DNA from: Clostridia bacterium
Lineage (GTDB): Bacteria; Bacillota; Clostridia; Monoglobales; Monoglobaceae
Direction: 5' to 3'
Length of the DNA: 7,455 bases
Assembly: GCA_017409915.1 (NCBI GenBank)
Contig: JAFQRU010000136.1
Location: forward strand, 1-7,455
Shown piece after piece: positions 1-5,149 of the stretch. Every line of letters begins with the position of its first letter. Position 1 is the stretch's first letter. A program made the translations under genes and the position numbers. The notes below the pieces were generated by a model, which was given only the letters and a program-made list of their open reading frames with translations, did not search any database and was not told the origin of the DNA.

Positions 1-194
1 ATCTCAATAATTCTTCCTCTTGGAACACCGCCTATACCAAGAGCGGCATCAAGAGCAATCGAGCCTGTGGGGATTGCGTCAATCTTAACCGCAGGCTTTT
101 CTCCAAGGCGCATAACTGCCCCTGAACCAAACTGTTTTTCTATCTGTCCGAAAACGCTTTCCAGCGCTTTTTTCTTTTCATCGTTCATTTTCAT
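1..194 (-). CDS. recA: RecA recombinase, N-terminal part only (gene runs off the left edge)
   Basis: RecA forms ATP-dependent filaments on single-stranded DNA, drives homologous recombination and triggers LexA cleavage in the SOS response. The visible 64 codons give the typical N-terminal helix (KKALESVFGQIEKQFGSGAVM) followed by MRLGEKPAVKIDAIPTGS, SIALDAALGIGGVPRGRI and IIE, which is the family pattern immediately before the Walker A loop. The Walker A loop itself lies outside the window. Two starts are possible: ATG at 194 (MKMNDE) or ATG at 188 (MNDE). The purine run AGGAAAGGGG (206-197) sits only 2 bases from the first ATG but 8 from the second, so 188 is arguably the true start. The gene follows pncC on the same strand with 46 bases between them and has its own promoter in that gap. 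Identification is firm; only the start is uncertain. Confidence 0.96.
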   Translation of the reverse strand, partial: MKMNDEKKKALESVFGQIEKQFGSGAVMRLGEKPAVKIDAIPTGSIALDAALGIGGVPRGRIIE

Positions 195-196
195 TA

Positions 197-206
197 CCCC
201 TTTCCT
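197..206 (-). promoter_or_regulatory. recA ribosome binding site (decides between two starts)
   Basis: The purine run AGGAAAGGGG lies just before two in-frame ATGs. The AAGGGG core is 2 bases from the ATG at 194 and 8 bases from the ATG at 188. Pairing through the upstream AGGA part would allow the first start; pairing through AAGGGG favours the second. Confidence 0.6.
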
Positions 207-215
207 ACTAGTTTA

Positions 216-244
216 ATAATATCCTAATTTTCTACCCGTGTCAA
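216..244 (-). promoter_or_regulatory. Near-consensus sigma-A promoter of recA
   Basis: On the minus strand, TTGACA (244-239), a 17-base spacer (238-222) and TATTAT (221-216) make an almost perfect housekeeping promoter. Transcription would begin near 209, giving a leader of only about 15-21 bases. The -35 box contains the TGA stop codon of pncC (243-241), so the promoter starts inside the upstream gene. I find no Gram-positive LexA operator (GAAC-N4-GTTC type) from here to the recA start. Confidence 0.8.
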
Positions 245-705
245 CATTTTTTTGCATAGTCTAAGGCGAGGTTTTTCGCTTTTAAGACTGCGCTTTTTCT
301 TACATCTTCACGGCTACCTTCAAAATGACATTTATAGGCAACCTCTCCCCCTTTATGAGAGATTGCAACGTAAACCAAGCCAACAGGTTTTTCCTTTGTT
401 CCCCCTGTGGGCCCTGCGATTCCCGTTATTCCGATTCCAATGTCTGCTTTAAAGGAAAGCCGAACCCCTTTTGCCATTTCGAGAGCCGTCTGATAGGAAA
501 CCGCTCCGAAAGAATCAAGAGTCTCCTTTTTAACCCCTAAAAGTCTCTCCTTTTGCTCATTCGAATAGGTTACAAAGCTTCCGTCAAAGCAGGAGGATGA
601 GCCTGAAACCGCAGTTATCCCTGCCGCAAAAAGACCGCCCGTGCAGCTTTCCGCCGAGGTTATTTTAAGATTTTTTTCAGTAAGAAGTTTAACAAGCTCT
701 TCCAT
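241..705 (-). CDS. pncC: Nicotinamide-nucleotide amidohydrolase PncC (stand-alone CinA C-terminal domain)
   Basis: PncC is a cytoplasmic enzyme that deamidates nicotinamide mononucleotide to nicotinic acid mononucleotide, returning it to NAD synthesis. The 154-residue protein is a single CinA C-terminal domain. SAESCTGGL (17-25) is the conserved N-terminal signature, VSGSSSCFDGSFVTYSNEQK (33-52) matches the usual PGSS...F.GG.VTYSN block, and GITGIAGPTGGTKEKPVGL (92-110) matches the glycine-rich block. The FEGSRE stretch (128-133) leads into the closing helix. The MoaB-like N-terminal domain of full-length CinA is absent and cannot be hidden upstream, because thiI ends 2 bases before this start. 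The ribosome binding site GGAGAG (716-711) lies in the last thiI codons, so translation is probably coupled. It is followed directly by recA, a neighbourhood known for cinA in Firmicutes. The family call is firm; the biochemical activity is inferred from characterised relatives. Confidence 0.93.
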   Translation of the reverse strand: MEELVKLLTEKNLKITSAESCTGGLFAAGITAVSGSSSCFDGSFVTYSNEQKERLLGVKKETLDSFGAVSYQTALEMAKGVRLSFKADIGIGITGIAGPTGGTKEKPVGLVYVAISHKGGEVAYKCHFEGSREDVRKSAVLKAKNLALDYAKKC

Positions 706-707
706 AT

Positions 708-1880
708 TTACTCTCCAACCTTTATAACTTCCTCATTCTCTACTGCTGTCTTTAACATTTCCTCAAAGTTTTCATAAAGCTTTTCCGCCTCAACGAGTTC
801 CTCAATTGTAGGCTTTGTTTTCGGATGCTTCGGAACGAAAATTGTGCAACAATCTTCATAAGGAAGAATAGATGTTTCGTATGTTCCTATTTCCTTTGAA
901 ATCTTTACGATTTCCTCTTTATCCATTCCGATAAGAGGACGGAAAACGGGGAGGGTTACCACGCTATTTGTTGCGTTTAAGCTCTCCATTGTCTGAGACG
1001 CAACCTGGCCTATGCTCTCGCCTGTAATGAGAGCCTGTCCCCCTGTTTTTTCTGCAACTATCTGAGCAATTCTCATCATCATTCGGCGCATAATAACAGT
1101 TAAAAGAACTTTCGGGCACTTATCGATTATTTCAAGCTGAATATCCGTAAACGGGATAATATGAACTCTCATATTTCCGCAATAGTCTGTCATAATTTTT
1201 GCAAGATCAAGAACCTTTTCCTTGGCTCTGTCGCTTGTATATGGATGGCTGTGGAAATGGACCGCTTCAAGACGAACGCCTCTCTTTGCAATCATATAAC
1301 CTGCAACGGGGCTGTCAATTCCCCCGGAAAGAAGAATGGTCGCCTTTCCGTTTGTTCCAACAGGCATTCCCCCTGCGCCCTTAATTTTCTTGGTATAAAC
1401 AAAAGCATCTCTTCTTATTTCCACCATAACAGTTATGTCAGGGTTATGAACATCAACTTTAAGGCGTGGGAAATGGGATAAAATTCTTCCGCCCATTTCG
1501 GCAGCTAAGGCAGGCGAATTAAGAGGAAAGCTTTTATCCTCTCTCTTCGCCTCAACCTTAAAGGTCTTTCCTTCAAGATCCTCTTCTTTAAGGCATTCTA
1601 CCGCCGTTTTCTCTATATCATCCAGGGTCTTTGCGCATCTTACCGCAGGACAGATGTTGGCAACGCCGAAAACCTTTTTAAGTGACTCTAAGGTTTCATC
1701 CGCATCCGCTCCGTCTGTTCCTTCAACATAAATGGTGGACTGAGCCGCAAAGACATTAAAGTTTCCGATTTTTTTAAGGCGAGCCTTAATGTTATCTAAG
1801 AGTTTCTTTTCAAAAATGGGCTTATTAAGACCCTTTAAAGCAAGCTCTCCGTATTTTAAAAGAAATAAATCCGCTTTCAT
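708..1880 (-). CDS. thiI: tRNA 4-thiouridine synthase / sulfurtransferase ThiI (rhodanese-less form)
   Basis: ThiI adenylates U8 of tRNAs and replaces its oxygen with sulfur to make 4-thiouridine; in some bacteria it also delivers sulfur for the thiamine thiazole. The 390 residues show an N-terminal ferredoxin-like region (KYGELALKGLNKPIFEKKL, 9-27), a THUMP domain at about 60-165, and a PP-loop ATPase domain with ILLSGGIDSPVAGYMIAKRG (182-201). ITGESIGQVASQT (285-297) and YEDCCTIFVPKHP (341-353) follow. Cys344/Cys345 lie where the sulfur-accepting cysteine of the PP-loop domain is expected. The protein ends about 40 residues later, so the C-terminal rhodanese domain of the roughly 480-residue E. 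coli enzyme is missing. This matches the Bacillus type, where a dedicated desulfurase supplies sulfur. That partner is the gene 18 bases upstream. The start is set by AAAGGAAG (1894-1887), 6 bases before ATG. Confidence 0.97.
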   Translation of the reverse strand: MKADLFLLKYGELALKGLNKPIFEKKLLDNIKARLKKIGNFNVFAAQSTIYVEGTDGADADETLESLKKVFGVANICPAVRCAKTLDDIEKTAVECLKEEDLEGKTFKVEAKREDKSFPLNSPALAAEMGGRILSHFPRLKVDVHNPDITVMVEIRRDAFVYTKKIKGAGGMPVGTNGKATILLSGGIDSPVAGYMIAKRGVRLEAVHFHSHPYTSDRAKEKVLDLAKIMTDYCGNMRVHIIPFTDIQLEIIDKCPKVLLTVIMRRMMMRIAQIVAEKTGGQALITGESIGQVASQTMESLNATNSVVTLPVFRPLIGMDKEEIVKISKEIGTYETSILPYEDCCTIFVPKHPKTKPTIEELVEAEKLYENFEEMLKTAVENEEVIKVGE

Positions 1881-1898
1881 CTGTATCTTCCTTTCAAT

Positions 1899-3044
1899 CT
1901 ATTTACGCATAAGCGCTCTGTTTCGTTTTACTGTTTTAAGAAGACAGTCCAGAGCATAATCAATTTCCTCTGCCGTTGTAAACTCGCTGAGACTAAACCG
2001 AAGTGTTCCGTCAATCAGATTTTTGTCAACCCCCATTGAGGAGAGGACATAGCTTGGGCCTTTCTTATGACTTGAACAAGCCGAGCCTGAGGAAACATAA
2101 ACCCCGTCTGTTTCAAGGGAGTGGAGAAGCACCTCAGATTTTGTCCCTGCAAAGGAGACATTCAAAATATGAGGAGCACACTCTTTCGGGGTGTTAATCT
2201 TAATATCGGGAATGTTCTTTTCAATCCCCTCTTTAAGGCGAAGCAGAAGTGCTCTCATCTTCTCTTCCTTTTCCATAATATTTTTCTGGGAAAGGGCAGA
2301 GGCGAGACCAAACCCGTATATGCCATGAACATTTTCCGTTCCAGGCCTTAAATTATTTTGCTGTCCGCCACCGAAAATAATCGGCGCAATTTTGGTTTTA
2401 TTTTTGATATAAAGAGCGCCCACGCCTTTGGGGCCGTGAATCTTATGGGAGCTTAGGCTTATTAAATCCGCTCCGATTTTCGCCGCCGTGAAGGGGAACT
2501 TCCCATAGGCCTGAACAGCGTCAACATGGAAAATTCCGTTTGGGTTTTTGCTCTTTAAAATCTTGCTCATAGATGCAAGGGGCATAACCGCACCTGTTTC
2601 GTTATTAACAAACATGGCCGTAACCAGAACCGTATCAGGTCGGACCATTTTCGAATATGCGTCTATATCAATAATTCCGTCTTTTCGGACAGGTATCTTT
2701 TCCACTTTATAACCACGCTCGGAAAGATATTCAAGGGTAGAAAGTACCGCAGGGTGTTCAACTGCGGTGGTTAAGATGTGCTTACCGCGGTTAGCTTTTA
2801 TGGCGCCTCTTATGGCAAAGTTATCCGCCTCAGTTCCGCCGGATGTGAAGAAAATCTCGTTGGGGCTTACCCGTAAGGATTCGCTTATAGTTTCTTTTGC
2901 ATATTTAATAAGCTTTTCCGCCTCTATCCCCTTTCTGTGAAGGGATGAGGGATTTCCGTAATTTTCACGCATAGCTGCGCTCATTTTTTCTACGCACTCA
3001 TCAAACATTTTAGTCGTTGAGCTGTTGTCAAGATATACCTCCAT
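1899..3044 (-). CDS. Cysteine desulfurase (NifS/IscS family, NifZ-like partner of ThiI)
   Basis: This PLP-dependent enzyme takes sulfur from L-cysteine, forms a persulfide on its own cysteine and leaves alanine. Key family motifs are all present in 381 residues: YLDNSSTT (4-11), FTSGGTEADN (66-75), the PLP-contacting HVDAVQAYG (173-181, Asp175 and Gln178), SLSSHKIHGPKG (196-207) with the PLP lysine at Lys201, RPGTEN (233-238), and the catalytic loop SSGSACSSH with Cys323. The long loop is that of group I (NifS/IscS) enzymes. No IscU scaffold or IscR regulator is nearby; the next gene is a ThiI lacking rhodanese. This matches the nifZ-thiI pair of Bacillus, so sulfur delivery to tRNA is a more likely job than general Fe-S assembly, although that role is not excluded. 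ATG is preceded by AAGGAGG at 8 bases. The first gene of a cluster with thiI and pncC. Confidence 0.95.
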   Translation of the reverse strand: MEVYLDNSSTTKMFDECVEKMSAAMRENYGNPSSLHRKGIEAEKLIKYAKETISESLRVSPNEIFFTSGGTEADNFAIRGAIKANRGKHILTTAVEHPAVLSTLEYLSERGYKVEKIPVRKDGIIDIDAYSKMVRPDTVLVTAMFVNNETGAVMPLASMSKILKSKNPNGIFHVDAVQAYGKFPFTAAKIGADLISLSSHKIHGPKGVGALYIKNKTKIAPIIFGGGQQNNLRPGTENVHGIYGFGLASALSQKNIMEKEEKMRALLLRLKEGIEKNIPDIKINTPKECAPHILNVSFAGTKSEVLLHSLETDGVYVSSGSACSSHKKGPSYVLSSMGVDKNLIDGTLRFSLSEFTTAEEIDYALDCLLKTVKRNRALMRK

Positions 3045-3052
3045 GGGCTTTG

Positions 3053-3059
3053 CCTCCTT
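3053..3059 (-). promoter_or_regulatory. Ribosome binding site of the desulfurase gene
   Basis: AAGGAGG lies 8 bases before the ATG at 3044, a near-perfect Shine-Dalgarno sequence. It sits just after a small inverted repeat in the leader (3062-3081). Confidence 0.85.
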
Positions 3060-3061
3060 CC

Positions 3062-3081
3062 TTCCTGATTTCTTTCAGGAA
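3062..3081 (-). other. Small hairpin in the desulfurase leader
   Basis: TTCCTGA and TCAGGAA can pair as a 7-bp stem around a 6-base loop, ending 2 bases before the Shine-Dalgarno sequence. It has no T-tract after it, so it is not a terminator. It may protect the 5' end of the message or affect translation; the latter is speculation. Confidence 0.5.
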
Positions 3082-3098
3082 AATTCAGTCCACATTCT

Positions 3099-3127
3099 AT
3101 AATATGTCGCATTTTTCCCTTTGTCAC
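3099..3127 (-). promoter_or_regulatory. Candidate promoter of the desulfurase-thiI-pncC cluster
   Basis: On the minus strand, GTGACA (3127-3122), a 17-base spacer and TATTAT (3104-3099) form a good sigma-A type promoter with one mismatch in the -35 box. Transcription would start near 3092, giving a leader of about 48 bases. It follows the candidate terminator of the DivIVA-like gene, which supports a separate transcription unit. Confidence 0.65.
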
Positions 3128-3140
3128 CAATTTGCGACAT
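3104..3140. promoter_or_regulatory. Inverted repeat across the desulfurase promoter, likely operator
   Basis: ATGTCGCA (3104-3111) and TGCGACAT (3133-3140) are perfect 8-base inverted copies separated by 21 bases. One arm touches the upstream edge of the -10 box; the other lies 5 bases upstream of the -35 box. The repeat is upstream of the predicted start of transcription, so it should act as DNA and not as an RNA hairpin. A dimeric repressor is the natural reading. I do not recognise the motif. Confidence 0.5.
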
Positions 3141-3156
3141 TTCTCTCATTCAGTTT

Positions 3157-3187
3157 AAAAGGGAAGTTTAAAAACTCCCCTCCTTTT
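3157..3187 (-). terminator. Probable intrinsic terminator after the DivIVA-like gene
   Basis: Read on the minus strand, AAAAGGAGGGGAGTT and AACTTCCCTTTT pair around a TTTA loop (with G-U pairs), and the right arm ends in TTTT. It starts about 10 bases after the stop codon at 3197. The T-tract is short (four bases), so termination may be incomplete. Confidence 0.55.
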
Positions 3188-3196
3188 GCATTTTTA

Positions 3197-3793
3197 TTAT
3201 ATAGCCTCGGTTTTGCGTCTTATAACCTTAATCGGAATTTTAACTCCTGAAAACGGCTCAATGCCTTTTCCTCTCTGGACCTCGCCGATAGATTCAGCGG
3301 CAGAACTTTCTCTGTAACCAAGCTTTGTCTCAATGTCTGCAAGCTCTCTTTCAAAAAGCTGGATTGATTCGAGAGAATTTCGTCTAAGCTCGGTAACTTC
3401 GTTTCTTAAATGCTCAATCTTTCTTGTTTCGCTTTCATACATATTTCGAAGAGCGCGGCGTTTAAGCTCAATCTCACGGTTAGCCTCTGCTTTTTTATCT
3501 TCAATCTCAGCCTCGGCAACCTTTTTCATTTCAAGAATATCATTCTTCGCTTCTTCCCGCAATTTGTCCGCGTCAACATGAGCTCTTTCAAGGACAGAAA
3601 CAATAATTTCTCTCTTGCTTTGGAGCTCGTCATATTTTTCATAAAGAGCCTCTTTTTCCGCAGTTATTTTCGCGATTTCCATATCTTTTTCGCGACTCTC
3701 CTGCGCAAACTTATCATCAAGCTCTCTTATATAGTCATAAACATCGGCCTTTTTGAAGCCAAAAAGCCTTTTCCTGAATTTCTGCCCAGCCAT
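3197..3793 (-). CDS. DivIVA-like coiled-coil protein
   Basis: DivIVA-family proteins bind curved membrane or cell poles and organise division, wall growth or chromosome attachment. Here the first 30 residues (KFRKRLFGFKKADVYDYI, 5-22, then RELDDKFAQE) resemble the DivIVA N-terminal domain, with the usual aromatic/glycine turn (LFGFKKADVYDYI). Residues about 22-160 are nearly all charged heptads rich in Glu, Lys, Arg and Ala, with no proline or glycine, so a long coiled coil is expected. A short tail (GIEPFSGVKIPIKVIRRK, 177-194) is non-helical and basic, and might be a partner- or membrane-contact segment. There is no signal peptide or membrane segment. The 198 residues fit the DivIVA/GpsB range. 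The ATG is preceded by GGAGGTG (3806-3800). It is transcribed divergently from the HD-domain gene. The family assignment rests on the N-terminus and general build; the exact role is unknown. Confidence 0.75.
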   Translation of the reverse strand: MAGQKFRKRLFGFKKADVYDYIRELDDKFAQESREKDMEIAKITAEKEALYEKYDELQSKREIIVSVLERAHVDADKLREEAKNDILEMKKVAEAEIEDKKAEANREIELKRRALRNMYESETRKIEHLRNEVTELRRNSLESIQLFERELADIETKLGYRESSAAESIGEVQRGKGIEPFSGVKIPIKVIRRKTEAI

Positions 3794-3799
3794 TTAAGA

Positions 3800-3806
3800 C
3801 ACCTCC
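3800..3806 (-). promoter_or_regulatory. Ribosome binding site of the DivIVA-like gene
   Basis: GGAGGTG lies 6 bases before ATG (3793), a full-strength Shine-Dalgarno match that fixes this start. Confidence 0.85.
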
Positions 3807-3831
3807 GGCATTCTTACATTATTACTATATA

Positions 3832-3860
3832 ATTTTACAATATTTTTTAAAATTAGTCAA
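3832..3860 (-). promoter_or_regulatory. Promoter of the DivIVA-like gene
   Basis: On the minus strand, TTGACT (3860-3855), a 17-base spacer and TAAAAT (3837-3832) make a good sigma-A promoter, with transcription starting near 3825 and a leader of about 32 bases. Its -35 box is 7 bases from the -35 box of the divergent HD gene. Confidence 0.7.
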
Positions 3861-3871
3861 TATATAATTGA
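3857..3871. promoter_or_regulatory. Inverted repeat joining the two divergent -35 boxes
   Basis: TCAAT (3857-3861) and ATTGA (3867-3871) are inverted copies 5 bases apart. Much of the symmetry comes from the two TTGA-type -35 boxes themselves, so it may be a by-product of the promoter layout. It could equally be a shared regulator site. Confidence 0.35.
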
Positions 3872-3896
3872 ATTTTTCGCAGACTTGTTGTATAAT
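3868..3896 (+). promoter_or_regulatory. Promoter of the HD-domain gene
   Basis: TTGAAT (3868-3873), a 17-base spacer and a perfect TATAAT (3891-3896) form a strong sigma-A promoter. Transcription should start near 3903. The ribosome binding site AAAAAGGGG (3913-3921) lies 7 bases before the ATG at 3929. Confidence 0.8.
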
Positions 3897-3928
3897 GTCT
3901 TTATAAGTTTTTAAAAAGGGGTTTTCTT

Positions 3929-5110
3929 ATGCTGAAAAAATCTTTAATCGAGTTTATTTTCACCGCAGGTTCAATTGAGCGGTGGAATGACCATATCCGC
4001 CCGGCAAAGGGTTTTACAGAGCTTGATAAACAGGCTCACAAAATGATTTATGCATATACTCTTTCCGGTCTTTCAAAGGATACAGACCGTCTTCTGCTTG
4101 CGGAAGGATGTATCTTTGAGTTTTTACACAGACTGGTTTTGACAGACATAAAACCCCCTGTTTTCCATCGCCTCAGGGCAGAAAAAGGAGAGCAGATAAA
4201 CCATTGGGTTCTTGCATCTTTAAAAGAAGACCTTGAAGAAATCCCCGGCGGCTTTTATGAAAGGTTTTGCAGATACTATGAAGACCCGTCTTATTGCGAA
4301 AACGAGAAAAAGCTTTTGGAAAGCGCCCACTATCTTGCAACAAAGTGGGAATTTGATATAATTTATCCATATAACACCACCTGCTACGGAATTGACAAAA
4401 CTCACCGTGAAATCGACCTTAAACTTGATAGTTTTAAAGAACTTCCCTATTTCGATGAGTTTGTTCATAACGAAAACCTTAAAAGCTTTGCAAACCTTTT
4501 AGGTCAGCTCCGTTTCCAGCAGAGATGGTCAAAAACTCCAAGACTTCCCGCAACCTCAGTTATGGGGCATATGCTTATTGTTGCGGTTTTATCTTATCTT
4601 TGCTCCTGCGGGATGAGCCCTTGCAAAAAGAGACTTTCCAACAACTTCTTCGGCGGTCTTTTCCACGATGTCCCCGAAGTTTTGACAAGAGACATTGTTT
4701 CCCCTGTTAAAAAGTCAGTAGAGGGGCTTGACGAGCTTATAAAGGAAATCGAAGATATCCAGATGAAAGAAACAATCTATCCTCTTATTCCAAAAACTTG
4801 GCAGGAAGAGCTTGAATATTTCACAAAAGACGAATTCTCCACCAAAATCCAAAAAGACGGCGAGGTCGTCTACCTTACAACCGAAGAAATAAACGATAGC
4901 TTCAATGAGGATAAATATAACCCTATTGACGGGCAAATTATACGCCATTGTGATATTTTCGCGGCGTATATTGAAACATATTTCTCCCATATAACAGGGG
5001 TAACCTCCTCTATGCTTCGCGAGGCCAACAAGGAAACCTATAAGGCATACAAAAAGGCAACCCTTGGCGGGCTTGACTTCGGAAAGATTTTCGAATATTT
5101 TAAAATATAA
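3929..5110 (+). CDS. HD-domain phosphohydrolase, YfbR-like, with a probable degenerate N-terminal HD copy
   Basis: HD proteins of the YfbR group use bound metal to remove phosphate from (deoxy)nucleoside monophosphates. The C-terminal half of this 393-residue protein carries the full set: RW (199-200), His214 in SVMGHML, the His246-Asp247 pair in GLFHDVPEVLTRDIVSPVKK (243-262), Glu250 and Asp255, and the distal Asp342 in RHCDIFAAYIE. This closely follows the E. coli YfbR layout of RW, EHS, HDxxEVLTGDxxxPVK and a later D. The N-terminal half looks like a second, worn copy: RW (18-19), His37, LHRLVLTDIKPPV (66-78) and AHYLATKWEF (133-142), with Asp replaced by Arg68 and the distal Asp by His134. 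YfbR is about 200 residues, so 393 fits a doubled unit. No signal peptide or membrane segment is seen. Transcribed alone, opposite to both neighbours. The HD family is firm; the substrate is unknown, and (p)ppGpp or dNTP hydrolysis are alternatives. Confidence 0.85.
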   Translation: MLKKSLIEFIFTAGSIERWNDHIRPAKGFTELDKQAHKMIYAYTLSGLSKDTDRLLLAEGCIFEFLHRLVLTDIKPPVFHRLRAEKGEQINHWVLASLKEDLEEIPGGFYERFCRYYEDPSYCENEKKLLESAHYLATKWEFDIIYPYNTTCYGIDKTHREIDLKLDSFKELPYFDEFVHNENLKSFANLLGQLRFQQRWSKTPRLPATSVMGHMLIVAVLSYLCSCGMSPCKKRLSNNFFGGLFHDVPEVLTRDIVSPVKKSVEGLDELIKEIEDIQMKETIYPLIPKTWQEELEYFTKDEFSTKIQKDGEVVYLTTEEINDSFNEDKYNPIDGQIIRHCDIFAAYIETYFSHITGVTSSMLREANKETYKAYKKATLGGLDFGKIFEYFKI

Positions 5111-5115
5111 AAAAG

Positions 5116-5149
5116 AAAAACTCCTGATTTTCAGGAGTTTTATTTTTTT
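5116..5149. terminator. Bidirectional intrinsic terminator between converging genes
   Basis: AAAACTCCTGA (5117-5127) pairs perfectly with TCAGGAGTTTT (5131-5141) around a TTT loop. On the plus strand it is followed by TTTTATTTTTTT; on the minus strand by TTTTTCTTTT. It therefore serves both the HD gene and the dtd operon. The stop codon of the lipoprotein gene (5150-5148) lies at the edge of the plus-strand T-tract. Confidence 0.9.

Noticed and set aside
195..260. LexA (SOS) operator upstream of recA
   Set aside because: No GAAC-N4-GTTC-like sequence could be found on either strand in this stretch.
708..870. C-terminal rhodanese domain of ThiI
   Set aside because: Only about 40 residues follow the EDCC motif, far too few for a rhodanese domain, and no frameshifted continuation exists because pncC begins immediately.
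1161..1481. 106-codon open frame on the plus strand opposite thiI
   Set aside because: It lies wholly inside thiI, whose conserved motifs run through this region. No recognisable domain.
3062..3081. Hairpin before the desulfurase gene as a terminator or riboswitch
   Set aside because: There is no T-tract, and the leader of about 48 bases is too short and simple for any riboswitch class I know, including the TPP riboswitch that could be expected near thiamine genes.
3410..3832. 140-codon open frame on the plus strand opposite the DivIVA-like gene
   Set aside because: It is antisense to a well-supported coding region, its composition (Phe, Ser, Ile rich) is that of reversed Glu/Lys-rich codons, and it runs through the promoter of the real gene.
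4715..4990. 91-codon open frame on the minus strand opposite the HD gene
   Set aside because: It overlaps the region between the HD motif and the distal Asp342 of the plus-strand protein and has no domain or ribosome binding site of note.
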